A DNA stretch of 64,000 bases. It comes from Blasia pusilla (Eukaryota > Marchantiophyta > Marchantiopsida > Blasiales). The notes under the pieces were generated by a model. The model worked only from the letters and a program-made list of their open reading frames with translations. It made no database searches and had not been told where the DNA came from. The position numbers and the translations under genes were made by a program. Position 1 is the first letter of the stretch; each line of letters opens with the position of its first letter. This document shows positions 48,667-60,386 of the stretch, one piece after another. Location: NCBI GenBank assembly GCA_050084515.1, contig CM114271.1, positions 25,606,001 through 25,670,000 of the forward strand, read 5' to 3'.

Positions 48667-51600
48667 ATGGAGGCGGAAGGTTTGCAAGGTGTTTTGGTCG
48701 ACGCGGGCGTGCTATTCAGGGAAGACAGGAATGGAGCTGTGGAGTTCAAGCCGGACGTGCCTCACTTCTTGTGTCGCCTGCGATACTCCAATCTATGCAT
48801 TGTACTGTTAATCCACCATAGAAAAATTCGCTACAACTGCAGTGATGGGAGGTTCTCAATTTCAGTTTTATGATTCTCTTGATAGAGATCTTATGGAGTT
48901 ATTGTTGCATTTACCGTTCTAGTGTTTGTCATTTGTCAATCTTAATGTTGGAGTGGGCTTTTGGTGACTGAGTAGAGTAGAGGTGTTCCTTTGTAGTTGC
49001 GGTGTAGGTTTGATGCGTCTTTGTTTATGAATGTTGTTTATGGTCACAGTAGAGAGCATAGTTACTTCATCTTGGTTCGACCTGGAAACAGATGTAGGCT
49101 TGAGGTTAGAAAGATTTCATGAGACAAGGAGTAGTGAATACTTATTTGACTTTCGGAAGCTGAGAAGTAAAACGAATGAGCAGAAGAAACCAGAAACAAT
49201 TTGATGGGGATTCACCTCTCCGAGTGGATGGTGGAAAGGTTTCACTAGATGACCCTGCAAAGGAGTTTGTGTGCCATGAAGTTCATCTTTCCAAGCCGAT
49301 TGTTTCTTGTGAGCTTCCTGAGGGTGGGGATGAGGGTTGAAATGAGGAGTGTAGAGTGATCTGTGGATATAGAACTCAGATTGAGAAATGTGAGACAAAA
49401 TAGAAAGCAATTGCAAGAGCAAGCTTTGCACAACTTTTCCATGATTTTTGTGCTGTTCTAATTTTATGTATCCTGGTCTCGTGGCAGGGAATCCTCTTAC
49501 AAAGCACATCTCAAGAATCCTACATGAAAAAGGTATAATTCAGATTAGCTATTATTCGTTACAATTTTGTGCTTCAAAAGAAATCTTGCTCTTGTTATAA
49601 TCTTGGACGTTTAGGGGCAATTCTGTTCTCCAAGGAAGTTGAGGGTTACTTCTTTCCTCTAGAGAAGTAGCATATGATCTAACCTGTTTTTCATTAGGAA
49701 TTTCTGCTCAGGGAAATTGGAGTTGCGGAGGGGCTGCACATAATAACTTTGGAGCGGGGTGCCTCTGCAACTGGGAGTGTGAGTACATCAGGATGGGGTG
49801 TACCTTTTACTACCTCTGTATATATAACTGCACAGCAGAATGAGGCTATTCAAGGAGATCTTATTGGTCAAGGATGGACAATTATAGGTGTGGTTTCAGG
49901 TGGATTTTCTCCGAAGTTCTTTCCACTTTTTACATGGACATTTTAACAAGCTGGAAAGTGCCTCAGATCCTTGAACAGACATAGATGGTTTGATATTTAC
50001 AGAACCTAGAAATTAGTCCTGAAATTTTACAAATCAATTAAGCAAGTGGGAACTACCAGTATTTTATGAATAAATTAAGTGATCTGTAAGGAATGGACTG
50101 TGATTGTGTTACAAAAATACAGTGGTGACTGAAAGGGGGAGCTGTTTTGGCAGTGCTGGGTCAACTGTAGACCAGCTTTATGAGATTCCAGCTAGTCTTG
50201 CGATGCTAAACAAGAGGGTATGTCCTGCTCATCATCTCTGTATGCATTTTGGAGTCTCTCCCTCCAAGTGTGTCTTGCTGCTGAAGCAGTGTAAAGGTTC
50301 TCTAGATAGAATGAACTATGCTCATTGCCCGGACGTGGTTTGTTACCATGGTTTATATTGTATTGGTCAGAAGTATATTTGTGCGATCTATATGTGTGTT
50401 TGCTATTGGTAAATTAGGGTTATTCTCCAGATGTGGCCTTAAAGCATAGTCTCCTACGTCCTTTCTCCCGGTTGATGTTTGCAGGCTCTCAGAGACATGG
50501 TGGTGGTTGTAGGATACACTATGAAGTGGAGTCGAGAGCTGGAATTCCTAAAGGTTCTGGAACTTCTATGAAATGTGTGTAAAGAAGATTGAGTAGCTCG
50601 TTAGGAGTGCTGTCTTATTTCTCTTCATTCTTTCCAGTCAAGTGCACAAGTACACATGCTCTTTGTAGGATACACAATCCGATTGATTGGATGGAATTGA
50701 TTTTGGAGAAATGAATACCAAACGCTCTTTGGAAAGTTGTTAATTTTTTGCAGAGAGGTGCCCTGCCGATACTACAAAATAACTATGGCCTTAGTTTTTT
50801 ACCGATTCAATTGGATCGACCTTTGGAGCAACAGCTGATGGCTGTGGATGTTGTCCTCCATAAAGCGACGGATGAAATTATGCCCGTGCATTCTGGCCAC
50901 TTCAATTCTCCCGCCTCAATTCAGTTCTCTGATGGAATATATGAACTACAGAGGTAATCTAAGAGAACTTATGCCAGTCAATTATATTGCATTAGGAATA
51001 TGAGGATGCAGTTTCATGAAAATGGTTGAGGAATTTGTTACATCTTTTGAAATGGCGAACACGCAGTGGTTATGACTATTTTTACAAGTCCATGTTGATG
51101 TCAGGGTCATTACAGATCATATAACCCAATGTAGATTTTGATGAGATATGAGTGGGAAGATTTCAGATCATCAGGTGGGCTATTTTCAGGATGGGTCATA
51201 CTGTGAATTTTATAGGAAGTCAAAATCAAGGTTTTGTATATTAGTTCTTAGACCATTTCTACCCTATTTGTTTTGTACAGGTACTTGCAGGAACATACAC
51301 ATATCTGTGTCGTTGATCCTATTGATAGAGTCTTACCGTTGCTGGACCGTGTTGCAACTCAGGCTATCTTGCAAGACTTAACCATACGCTCTCAGCAGAT
51401 CATCCGATCTCCCCGTTCTGTGGAGGTCTGCAACCCTAAAATAAAAGAAATTTCAACCTCTTCACACTTCAATTGTTGGTCCTTGAAAGCTTTGTTTTAG
51501 TAAACCTGTGGAGTTACTGAACCTGGAAATTGGTGTGTTGAGTTGGAACAGCTAAGGACACCATGGGTATAGGAGCTTGGGGCCCAGGGTTGTCGTACTT

Positions 51601-53644
51601 TTTGTGTTGGGAACAAGTGTTGTCTTGGCACCATCTCTTTTACTTATAGTAATGATCTCAGTTAGAGTGCTATGAGATCCCTACTATTCAATGGACATAC
51701 TTGCCTATATATAAACTCACGTTCTCACCTCTCATTTGCAGATATGAAGGTTGTTACCAACATAAGTAGAATCTTCTAGCTGAGATCACTTAGGTTGTGT
51801 TTGATTCATGACAGGTAACCACCTTTGAAGAGCCCTGGCTTTCAGAAGCAATAGAGAAAGAAAAAATAGTGCTTCCAACAATTGTGAAACCACGAATTGC
51901 ATGTGGCACCTCTGAGGCTCATTCAATGGTGAGCTTTGCAGTTCCCGTCTATCAATTGTGCAGACTGGAAAGCAATTGGAATTCATCATTTCTTCTCCTG
52001 AACAACTTGATTTTTTTGGAACTCATGGCCGTCTGAACTCTCCAATAGGTAGGAAAATGGATGGATTTTCCAGTGTGTGTTATGTGCGTATGTGGGTAAA
52101 CTTTGTAGAGTGGATTGAGGATTATATTGGAGATGTTGGCAATTGACCAACGGTTTGTGTTTGGTCACAGGCCATCGTCTTCAACAAAGATGGTTTTAAG
52201 GGACTGCCAGTCCCCGTGCCAGCTACAATCCAGGTAGCCCTGTGTGGGAGGATAGTGTGAGTTTGGTGTAATTCTTTGATATAGAGGCTAAGTTTTGTGT
52301 CATGGATTCTTCTTAGAATTGAGCGGCTCTTTCACCACCGCTGATAAAACAAACACAGTCCTTATCAGTTGATATGAGAAATTGGGAATTTTGCCCTAGC
52401 ATTAATATTCTTTTATTTTTCTTTCTATTTGAGTTATTATTTTTTTTGTTTTTATAGCTTTATTTTGGAGGCTTGTACTTTACATGACTTGGTGGAAAAC
52501 AGGAATATGTGGACCACGGATCGTCCCAGTATAAAATATATGTTGTGGGCAGCAAGATTCTGTACTCGTGCAGGCAATCTACTCCAAATGCATCAATTTT
52601 GGCAGCCACCAATAACAATGCCCCAGCTATACATTTTGACAGGTGATTCAATCTACTACTCGGAACTCACTTTCTGTTGCTACTTGAAGTGTGACCACAC
52701 CAATTGTCAGAGGCTAATTTGAGAGGCTTCATGACTCAGGAGTGGAAATTTGATCACCTCAAGAAGCTTAAAGAACCTTCAAGAAGGTCTCCTTCTTGTT
52801 ACATCCACATGAAGCTGTCATGAGGGTGCCAGCTTTGAAGCTCCCACTTAAAGTTTGGACTAATGTGGCTGGCTAGTTGAGTGGGAGTTCTATGTTGAGT
52901 CTATTTTGGTGTCCAAGTCTGAGGAGGGTATACTCTTTAGCCAGGGTTAGATGTTGCATAGTATCTTGTCTTTGTTTGGTTCTTAATTCCTGCCCTTTCT
53001 GGTCATTTTATTAATGAAGCCTACATCATTTTCTCATGCAGAAGTTCTTGGAATGTGAGATTGAGAAGATGACAACTCTAATGTATTTTGGTGCATGTTT
53101 TGATGTCAGCTTAAAGTCACTTCCGGTAGACAAAGGTGCTGAAGCTCAAGGACGTATGTCAGGTTTTGGTGGTGGTAAGCCTGATGAGCTAGATTTGGAT
53201 GCAGTACAAAAAGCTGCAAACTGGCTGCGCTCCAAGCTAGGACTCACGATCATAGGGTTTGACATCGTGGTATGTCACTCATCGTAAATGGAACCTATGT
53301 TGACCCCAGATGTACACAAGTTTTTAGCTTGAAATTTTCCCACATGTTTTAAATGCATTCCAGGACTCATGTGGAGATGTGGTTTGTCTTGGTTGGAGAA
53401 GTTTTATGCACTTTGAGCGGTGCGTAAAACCTGAAAGTGGTCTCCTTTTCACAATCGTCATTTGTGCTTGATCAATCTGTTGTTTGTCTACAAACAGGTA
53501 CAGATGGAAACCAACGATTATGTGATTGTTGACGTGAACTACTTTCCCTCTTTCAAAGACGTCCCAGATGCAGAGGCAATTCCAGCGTTTTGGGAGGCTC
53601 TCTTGACTGCATACCGGCAATGGACTAGCCAGAGACAGTTTTGA
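48667..53644 (+). CDS. ITPK4: Inositol 1,3,4-trisphosphate 5/6-kinase, ITPK4 type, 12 exons, 504 residues
   Basis: Predicted to phosphorylate inositol phosphates with ATP in the soluble phase (phytate and inositol-pyrophosphate pathways). Exons: 48667-48801, 49488-49532, 49698-49899, 50123-50217, 50485-50553, 50754-50953, 51281-51425, 51815-51928, 52171-52233, 52503-52642, 53110-53269, 53498-53644; all phases agree. The long N-terminal part (about residues 1-210) is the extra domain that sets plant ITPK4 apart from short ITPKs. The ATP-grasp part has HKATDEI (about 230), VVDPIDRVLPLLDR, LPTIVKPRIACGTSEAHSM (317-335), EYVDHG, FDSLKSLPVD and, at the C-terminus, GFDIV and IVDVNYFPSFKDVPD, whose Asp and Asn match the metal-binding residues of human ITPK1. 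Length is close to Arabidopsis ITPK4. The 15-codon second exon is the least certain; it was chosen because it keeps frame. Confidence 0.92.
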
Positions 53645-53768
53645 GGTTTTTCTTGAGCACTGCAATTGGTTCAGGTCCTGAATCAAATTTAGAGATTTAA
53701 TAGACCTTAATACCGTTCATGTTTGCTGTCTTAGGGTGTGTTTAACTGAACTTCGTAGTGTCCAGGGG

Positions 53769-54122
53769 ATGTTATCTGGGGCTCTCACACTTTTGCAACT
53801 TAGAAATGAGATTGCCAAAATGATTCATTCGTGCGCACGTCAAGGTCTAGAGAATCATGAGGCATTATTACCACTTTTGCCATTGGATATCAATTTGCAG
53901 TGTGCTTTTTGTGCTCCCATTTCAGGACACATGAATTCTAATGATCTGGGAAACCTTCTGGCTGGTCTCTGGCATGACTCCCAAATGTGCTCCTGGATAC
54001 GAAAATTATCAATGAGAATGTCTAAACTCACTCAACGTTTGGAAATGGCTCTTGAAACATGTCGATTGGTAAGAATTCGATTGCTGGCAATAACTCAAGT
54101 CATCAGAGCAATAATTTTTTAA
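53769..54122 (+). other. Unidentified ORF just downstream of ITPK4
   Basis: 117 open codons from the first ATG, starting 125 bp after the ITPK4 stop on the same strand. Composition is protein-like and helical (LRNEIAKMIHSCARQGLEN, then MSKLTQRLEMALETCRLV), with no domain I recognise. It could be part of the ITPK4 3' untranslated region, a separate small gene or a gene scrap. An AATAAA polyadenylation-type signal lies at 54248-54253, downstream of this frame. Confidence 0.3.
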
Positions 54123-55024
54123 ATGGTCTGCAGAAATACCAAAGTTGCAGTCAGTTCTTCTTGGGTTATGAACTCTGGGAGTGATCGGCCGAGCCCTCAA
54201 ATGAATGTACTTCTCAAGAATTGATTCCCATTTAATCCACCATTATGAATAAATGCTACTTGCAAACAAAGGAAGTAAGTCAAGGAGTCACTAGGATATG
54301 TACACCAGTCAAAGTCGTGACGAAATATAGAGCTGGAAGATAATTGTCAGAAAAGTCTATTTGCTTGGGCATGTCTTTTATGATATAAGTGCATTGCAAT
54401 AAAAGAAAAATAATTTATGAAATTGGATGATACAATACTATGAAAGGACAAACCTCTATCCCAAGGCCATATAGATCAATAGCTAATGAAATAAAGGTAT
54501 TGTCTTAAGTGAATGCTTTGTAGTCTTTACCATGCCATCGATGCTTCTAAGAAGTCTTGTGCCATCATGTGGACATGCATTGATTAAGACGCAAAATGTG
54601 TAATTACCAGGTTGACCATTGACATATCAATCTCTCACCAATCTCTCACCTCATGGAATTTAAGTTTTCTTGAATGAAGGAATCTCGTCGGTAGTGCTAC
54701 TTTCTACACGAGTAAGCCACTCTCTAGTAATGCATTGAATTGAATATACCCCATCACGTCACGAGTAGCAATCCTCTTACGCTTTGTTGTAAAACATACT
54801 AGATACACATCAAAAGAGTCTAGGTTCTAATAGTAATCACAATGTGTAAACCAATCATAAAGTTTTGCTATTGGTTGAGGGAGGCCCAGTCATTATCGTA
54901 ATGTTGTACGAAAAGTCATTGCTGCGAAATAGAATTCCGGAATGAGTGGAAAATTGCCCACCCACATATCTCCCCTCTTATTGAAGTAGAAGCATAGAAG
55001 GGTATGAATGTGTTTGTCGTGTGT
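54123..55024. other. Intergenic, nothing recognised
   Basis: AT-rich DNA between the ITPK4 3' region and the gypsy relics. Only short chance open frames were seen. Confidence 0.4.
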
Positions 55025-55838
55025 ATATATATTGTTACGCAACATACATTGTTGTCACCGACTATAAGCATAAACATAAAATATATCATACTCACTCATA
55101 ACATCTAAACATCGAGACGATCCTCTACCAAAAGATCTCCAATAAATCAAGGTCATTCAAAAAAACTTTCACGCAAAACCTCAAAAGGTTTTTCTCAAGT
55201 TAAACCAAACTCAATGTCTTAATGAGAGATTTGGGTTACTTAAAAGGTAAGGAAGACCATAGCTCCATTGCCTCATGCAGAGAGGTTCAACAAAGAGAAC
55301 CCGCCCGTATTCGAGCCCGCCCCCAGAGCCCGTAGTGGGCACTCGGGCTCGCCGAGCCTCCACCATTTTTGTGGCCCGTGGCCAGGCTTGTAGGACACGC
55401 TTAATCGTATATGGGCCGCGGGTACCCGAGTAGCATGTTCATTTTCATACAACCTTAATCCCTACCTATCATGATACATATCTCTCAGACACTAAGAGCA
55501 AATAGATCGGATGTTGATGTGGTCCTATTGTTAGTCACCTTTTCGTTATCAATATCACTAGCTAGTACCTACTCTATGTATATTTGAGGCACATTCATCA
55601 TCCTCGACAAATCCTAGTAAGAGGTGGTGTTAGACATGCCATGTGCTATCCTCTTGAACATCCATCACAAAACTAGCATAATGGTTATACCATTGACACA
55701 TCCATACAACATGAGTTTGCATGAATTATTGCTAAGCTCCTTCAATTATACCATTGATTTAAGGAAGGTGATACCGAATCATATGATTATGTCCCTCCAA
55801 TGAGAGAAAATGTGATAACAATATCTCACGCATTCTTG

Positions 55839-55868
55839 AGCCTATCTCAAAAGTGCGTGAGATAGGCT
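55839..55868. repeat. Short perfect stem-loop in gypsy copy 1
   Basis: AGCCTATCTCA and its inverted copy TGAGATAGGCT flank an 8-base loop. It is probably incidental. Confidence 0.7.
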
Positions 55869-55914
55869 TTGATAAGTTGCCCTACTCTTATATCGAATGT
55901 CATAAGTTTTTCTA

Positions 55915-56650
55915 CTATAAGTAGAAATAGTCTCCTTGATGAAACCTCCTGCTCGTCGGTTGATAATCACCTCCCCTAATAGTTGCATACCTCAACGTAT
56001 CCTCATGTTGCACAATCATGAAGTTCTCAAACTCCATGGGTATAACTCTCCAAGACAACTCAACCCTTTGAGAACATGCTTGCATCCATACATCATGGTT
56101 ATTGAGGTTCAACCCTTGACTAGCATTACGATGAATGGTCGTAGGCAAGTCCGACTCTCAGCCATCAAGCAACAACTAAGGTGAGAAAGACGCTAAGGAT
56201 GCTTGTCTGCTGAAATCTCTATCCCATTGCCAACTATGGCAACAATAGGTCCCAATCTCCTAGGTGACCTCTTTGCAAGCCATACTTCTCTTCACTCTCT
56301 AGACAATTCTCTCAATTAGTTCATGTGCCTCACAATGATCTTGGGAAGTGGTGCGATAGTTGATCATCGCCTGATCACACAATGCCTATAATTAACTCCC
56401 TGAAAAACTCTGCACTGTTGTCTATCAACAACCTCAACGGTATGCCATAATTACTCAACACTCAATCTAGGAATGCATACACTACTCCTTCACTCGCTTT
56501 TCCAGGAAATACAACCAACTCTATCCACTTTAAGAAGTGCTCAACCATCACCAACTCATAGTGACTATGGCCCTTCATCAAAGATAAAGGCCCTGAAAAA
56601 TCCAAACTCCATCTATAGCCTAAACCTATGATTGGTACTCGATACAACTA
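55915..56650 (-). pseudogene. Gypsy integrase remnant, copy 1
   Basis: Minus-strand frames 56647-56462 and 56148-55915 carry the start of the integrase core (LDFSGPLS, then VMVEHFLKWIELV) and sequence beyond the core. Between them the DNA aligns with copy 2, but stops and indels break the frame. The catalytic Asp-Glu region is not readable. Confidence 0.7.
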
Positions 56651-57389
56651 GGGAGTTGGAGCATTTATCGTGCAAATACACATCGCTGCCAACATACATC
56701 GACTGTCATGTACACACATGTCTAAGATCCATCTAGCTATGAATCCTAACATCTCTACACATGAGCAATTGGACAACCCCAATATAAAGTTGAATATGAA
56801 CTGTAAACTGTGATGAAATTTGCAATCAACCGTGCTTCATCCAAACAACCATATTCATGAATCACATACACACTGTGATAACAAGAAGGGAAAGTGTACA
56901 CAAGGACTCCCAAAATGTATGTGATCTCCCTTATTGATCACTCCTAGCCCATTATTCAAGAGAGAATCCAAGCTTAATCAAGGTTGCATGTGGACAAATT
57001 CCGTGTCCGTGGACATATGTTCGTCCTATGGAAGGACTTGTCTGTATGGGCCCCACCTTTCTCTTCTTTCTCATTCCTCTTACTTGCCTTCGGGTTCCAT
57101 ATTCCCCCACTTCTTCCTCCCTCCACCTCCACTCCCTCTTCCCTCATTGCTCCTCTCATCCTTATCTTGCCTTCTATCATGGACTAAAAGTGTGGATCCA
57201 CCTCTTGGAATCCATGTCCGTGGACATGTCCACACTTGTCCATCCATATCCGTACTAAGGAAGGACTTGTCTGTTTTTATGGGCAATACATGCAAGCTGC
57301 ATCATATCACGGATCCCAACACGGATCTACAATCCTAAGGAGATGAGCTCCAAATGAGCTTGATCCAAGATATACCCCCCTAGGCACCT

Positions 57390-57455
57390 CCATGGGTGAC
57401 CTGTACACACAGGTCACCCATGGAGGTGACCTGTGTGTACAGGTCACCTCCATGG
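57390..57455. repeat. Two back-to-back palindromes
   Basis: The first (57390-57423) is CCATGG-GTGACCTGT, a short centre, then the mirror half. The second (57418-57455) is CCATGG-AGGTGACCTGT, centre GTGT, then its mirror half. The cores GGTGACCTGT-ACAC and GGTGACCTGT-GTGT are exact reverse complements of each other, so either two hairpins or one large cruciform can form. Confidence 0.9.
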
Positions 57456-57456
57456 T

Positions 57457-57542
57457 ACAACCAACCTATAGTACATAGAGTACTAACTCCGTAAAAACTA
57501 CCCTAACAACAACCAACCTATAGTACATAGAGTACTAACTCC
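57457..57542. repeat. 34-bp perfect direct repeat
   Basis: The 34 bases starting 'acaaccaacctatagtac' at 57457 recur exactly at 57509, an offset of 52 bp. Confidence 0.9.
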
Positions 57543-58079
57543 CTAACAACTACACATGTGGTCCCCTCATGAGACCAACTACCAACTAACCCACGACCCT
57601 ATAGGTCCAAGTGGAGCCATATATGGCTGGGAAGGTCAACCTCTCCAAGGTTGCCATTCCTCATAAAGTGAAGGGTGACCTACACTTGCAGGTCACCTCC
57701 TAAGAGCAGGTCACATATGACCTCTCAAAATAGGGAAGTACAAGACCCCTCTAAGGCCTCGATACTATCTTGCCCTACGCCTCATCTACCATGACACATT
57801 GAATGATGCTTGCACTCAATCATACATTGCATCTGGAAAAAATTGCTAAACGACAATATGCATATCTCACCACCACTAGTGTACTTGGAGCAAGATGTAT
57901 TTCCACTTTATAGATAGCACGATAGGATATATTGCACCAATCATGGTCTCTACGAAGTATGAGGCACTATGTGTACTCTGCCATCCTCCCAAACTCACAA
58001 GACATGTGTCCCCTCTCACCACAACCATCTGTCTTATTGTAGGATCGATATCGGATTCCCACTATCTAGCACCCATTGT

Positions 58080-58350
58080 GGTCGTGACCCTGCCAAACAC
58101 TCACCTTCATACAAGCTATATTTTTCCTCTATAGTGTTGTTTTAGCGACTAGCGTAAGCCACCATGAACTCTCTACCCTTATTATCATGTTGGATCAGCA
58201 CCGCTCCAAGCCCCAATATAATATAATTTGTATGCAACTAGAAAGGATGCACCCTCACTATAGGTGCGTACCTCAATCTCTCTTTAAGAAACTAAATTGC
58301 TCTCTTCTGCTAAAAATCACAAGTTTTTTACGTCTCCTAATGAGCTCAAA
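58080..58350 (-). pseudogene. Gypsy RNase H remnant, copy 1
   Basis: On the minus strand the segment at about 58200-58130 reads LGLGAVLIQHDNKGREF and VAYASR, a signature of Ty3/gypsy RNase H. Just upstream FLKERLRYAPIV corresponds to the RT/RNase H connection. Stops and frame changes are frequent. Confidence 0.7.
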
Positions 58351-58890
58351 ATTTCTCCCTCACATGGTAATTATGGCAACCCCGCGCAAATGGAAATAAC
58401 TTTGCACTCAACCATCAAAACCACACATTGTTTTTTTTTTTTCACAACCTGTTTGACTTCCCAATCTAGATCATCATGAAATCATATCCTTTATCGGAAA
58501 CTAAAAGCAATTATTGTACAACACACAACCTCAACTCCTAAAAAAAATTCAGCAATGTTTCCGTGCTGATTTCTTGAACATAAAAACCTCTCACATAATA
58601 AAACAACTAACTCCACCATGTTCAAGGGGATCATGGGCCATGCACTTCCCAAAGTGGAAATTCAACTTTACTTTTAATAAGAACCTACCCAAAATATCAA
58701 TATAACCTAAACAAGCCAAATCGAAGGCCAATTACCCTCTCTTAGGCTACGCAAGGCTCAGGCTACGTGGGGCTTCAACACATCATGCTTGAGGTCTTGA
58801 GGTTGTCTTCTTATCTCCTCAAAGTCTCCCTATAGATACTCATCGATCCATCCTAAAAGACGTGACAGCTTAGCTAATATCTCTATCAGG

Positions 58891-60386
58891 CATAGTGGCT
58901 CTATCTAATGTGCCGTGCGCATACACATTGCTACACAACATACATCGTTTTCATCAAACACACACACAAACACGCATGATCCCATGCAAACTCATGGCAT
59001 CTAAACAACGAGACGAGAAGTACCAAAATATCTCCAATAAAAAAAGATCCAATCTCTCTCACAACACCATAGTTCTCACATGTGTGCACTCTCACATGTC
59101 TCTCTCAATGTCAAACCAAACCCACTCTCCTAATGAGAGGATTGGGTTACACTCACAAGGCAAGGGACCATAGCTTCGCCGCCTCGTGCCAAGAGGTTCA
59201 ACAAAGAGAGAATGAGCTCTCAAGCTTTCTCTCCTTGAGGTATACCCCTCCCCTCTCCCAAACTCTCTCCATGGTAACCTTTGCTCCCAAGTCACCTCCT
59301 TGGATCTTGACCTGATGTAGGAGGTCAAGGGCTACTTACCAAAAATATAAAGTTGACCATATATTCAAAATGGTACTTACCTAAAATAGTAAATTCCTCA
59401 ATATGGCTCCAAATGAGCCGAAACGAAGGGGAAACCTGCTCTCTCAGGTTTACCGGGGCCTTAGTAGGTCATCCTCTATCTCTTAAGTCTGTCCTCCACT
59501 ACTCGCGAAGACGCTCTACTAGATCTCACCGATCTATCCTAAAATATGTGACTGTTGTTGTGTATACAGTACATCCATACATCAGGGTCATCAAGGTTCA
59601 ACACCTCACCAACATCTCGAAGAATGGCCATAGGTAAATCTGGCTCTCGGCCATACAAAAGCAAGTACGGTGAGAAAGATGCTAAGGATGCCCGTCTGCT
59701 AAATCTGTATCCCATCGCCAACCACAACAACTAGAGGTCTTAATCTCCTATGTGACCTCTCTGCAAGCCATACTTATGTAGTCCTCTCTCCATCGTCTGC
59801 ACAACCCGCTCCGCTAGTCCATCCGCCTCAGGATGATCTCGCGAAGTAGTGTGGTGATCGATCAATGCCTGATCACACAAGGCCTGAAACTCCCCGTGGA
59901 ACTTTGTACCCTGGTCTTTCAACACCTCAGCTGGTGCGCCGTATTGACTCAGCACTCGATCTAGGAAGGCATACGCTCCTCCCTCACTCGCTTTGTCAAG
60001 CAATACAACCAACTCTATCCACTTCGAGAAGTGCTCGACCATCACCAACACATAACTGCTATGGCGCTCCGTCAAAGGCGAAGGTCCTGAAAAATCCAAA
60101 CTTCATCTATAACCTAATCCCATGATCGGAAGTGGATGAAACTATGGAGTCGGAGCATTGAATGATGCTCAAACTCGATCACACACCATGCATTTGGCAA
60201 CAAACTGATGAACGCCAGTCTGCATGCCTCGCCACCAATACTGAATCTGGAGCAAGCTATACGTCAGTTTCACTCCAAAATGACCCAACTCCTCGTGGGC
60301 ATGACGCACCAAATGTGCTCTCTGCAAAAGATGAGGCACTACACGCACTCTATCATCCTCCCACACTTGCAACACATGTGTCCCCT
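58891..60386 (-). mobile_element. Ty3/gypsy retrotransposon relic, copy 2
   Basis: Minus-strand integrase sequence (60375-59539) is followed by an LTR-like terminal region (58915-59330) homologous to 55025-55310. It is better preserved than copy 1. The high-coordinate end stops abruptly at the CACTA-like element boundary (60387), so RT and RNase H are missing. Confidence 0.75.
59539..60378 (-). pseudogene. Gypsy integrase, copy 2 (three open pieces)
   Basis: From high to low coordinates: a zinc-binding HHCC segment (60375-60169) with HEELGHFGVK and CMVCDRV; the catalytic core (60099-59740) with MDFSGPSPL, VEHFSKWIELV, LKDQGTKFHGEF and HPEADGLAERV, showing the expected Asp, Asp and Glu positions; then 59730-59539 with SPYLLLYGREPDLP. 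A short gap with stops and at least one frame change separates the pieces. The family is a plant Ty3/gypsy element. It is defective as it stands. Confidence 0.82.

Larger units (their letters stand above)
56666..57796. mobile_element. Nested 1.13-kb insertion in gypsy copy 1, rich in palindromes
   Basis: Copy 2 reads straight through 'ggagcattgaatgatgc' at about 60150. In copy 1 the two halves are separated: 'gcatt' ends at 56665 and 'cattgaatgatgc' resumes at about 57797. This looks like an insertion with a 4-5 bp target duplication (gcatt/acatt). The insert's first bases resemble the gypsy terminal region (acacatcgctgccaacatac), so it may be a solo-LTR-like derivative. It contains a pyrimidine-rich block (57045-57180), tandem palindromes (57390-57455) and a 34-bp direct repeat. 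It has no recognisable gene. Confidence 0.6.
55025..58890 (-). mobile_element. Ty3/gypsy retrotransposon relic, copy 1 (with nested insertion)
   Basis: Read on the minus strand, the order from high to low coordinates is an RNase H remnant (about 58330-58100), integrase zinc-binding and core sequences (58110-57797 and 56665-55915) and an LTR-like terminal region (55025-55310). It aligns base by base with copy 2, with many C-to-T type differences and more stops. A 1.13-kb insertion (56666-57796) interrupts the integrase. About 55290-55450 is a GC-rich block absent from copy 2. Nothing here is translatable as a whole. Confidence 0.75.

Noticed and set aside
53036-53109. Longer ITPK4 exon 11 starting at 53041
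   Set aside because: It is open but out of phase with exon 10. The acceptor at 53109 gives the family motif FDSLKSLPVD and keeps frame.
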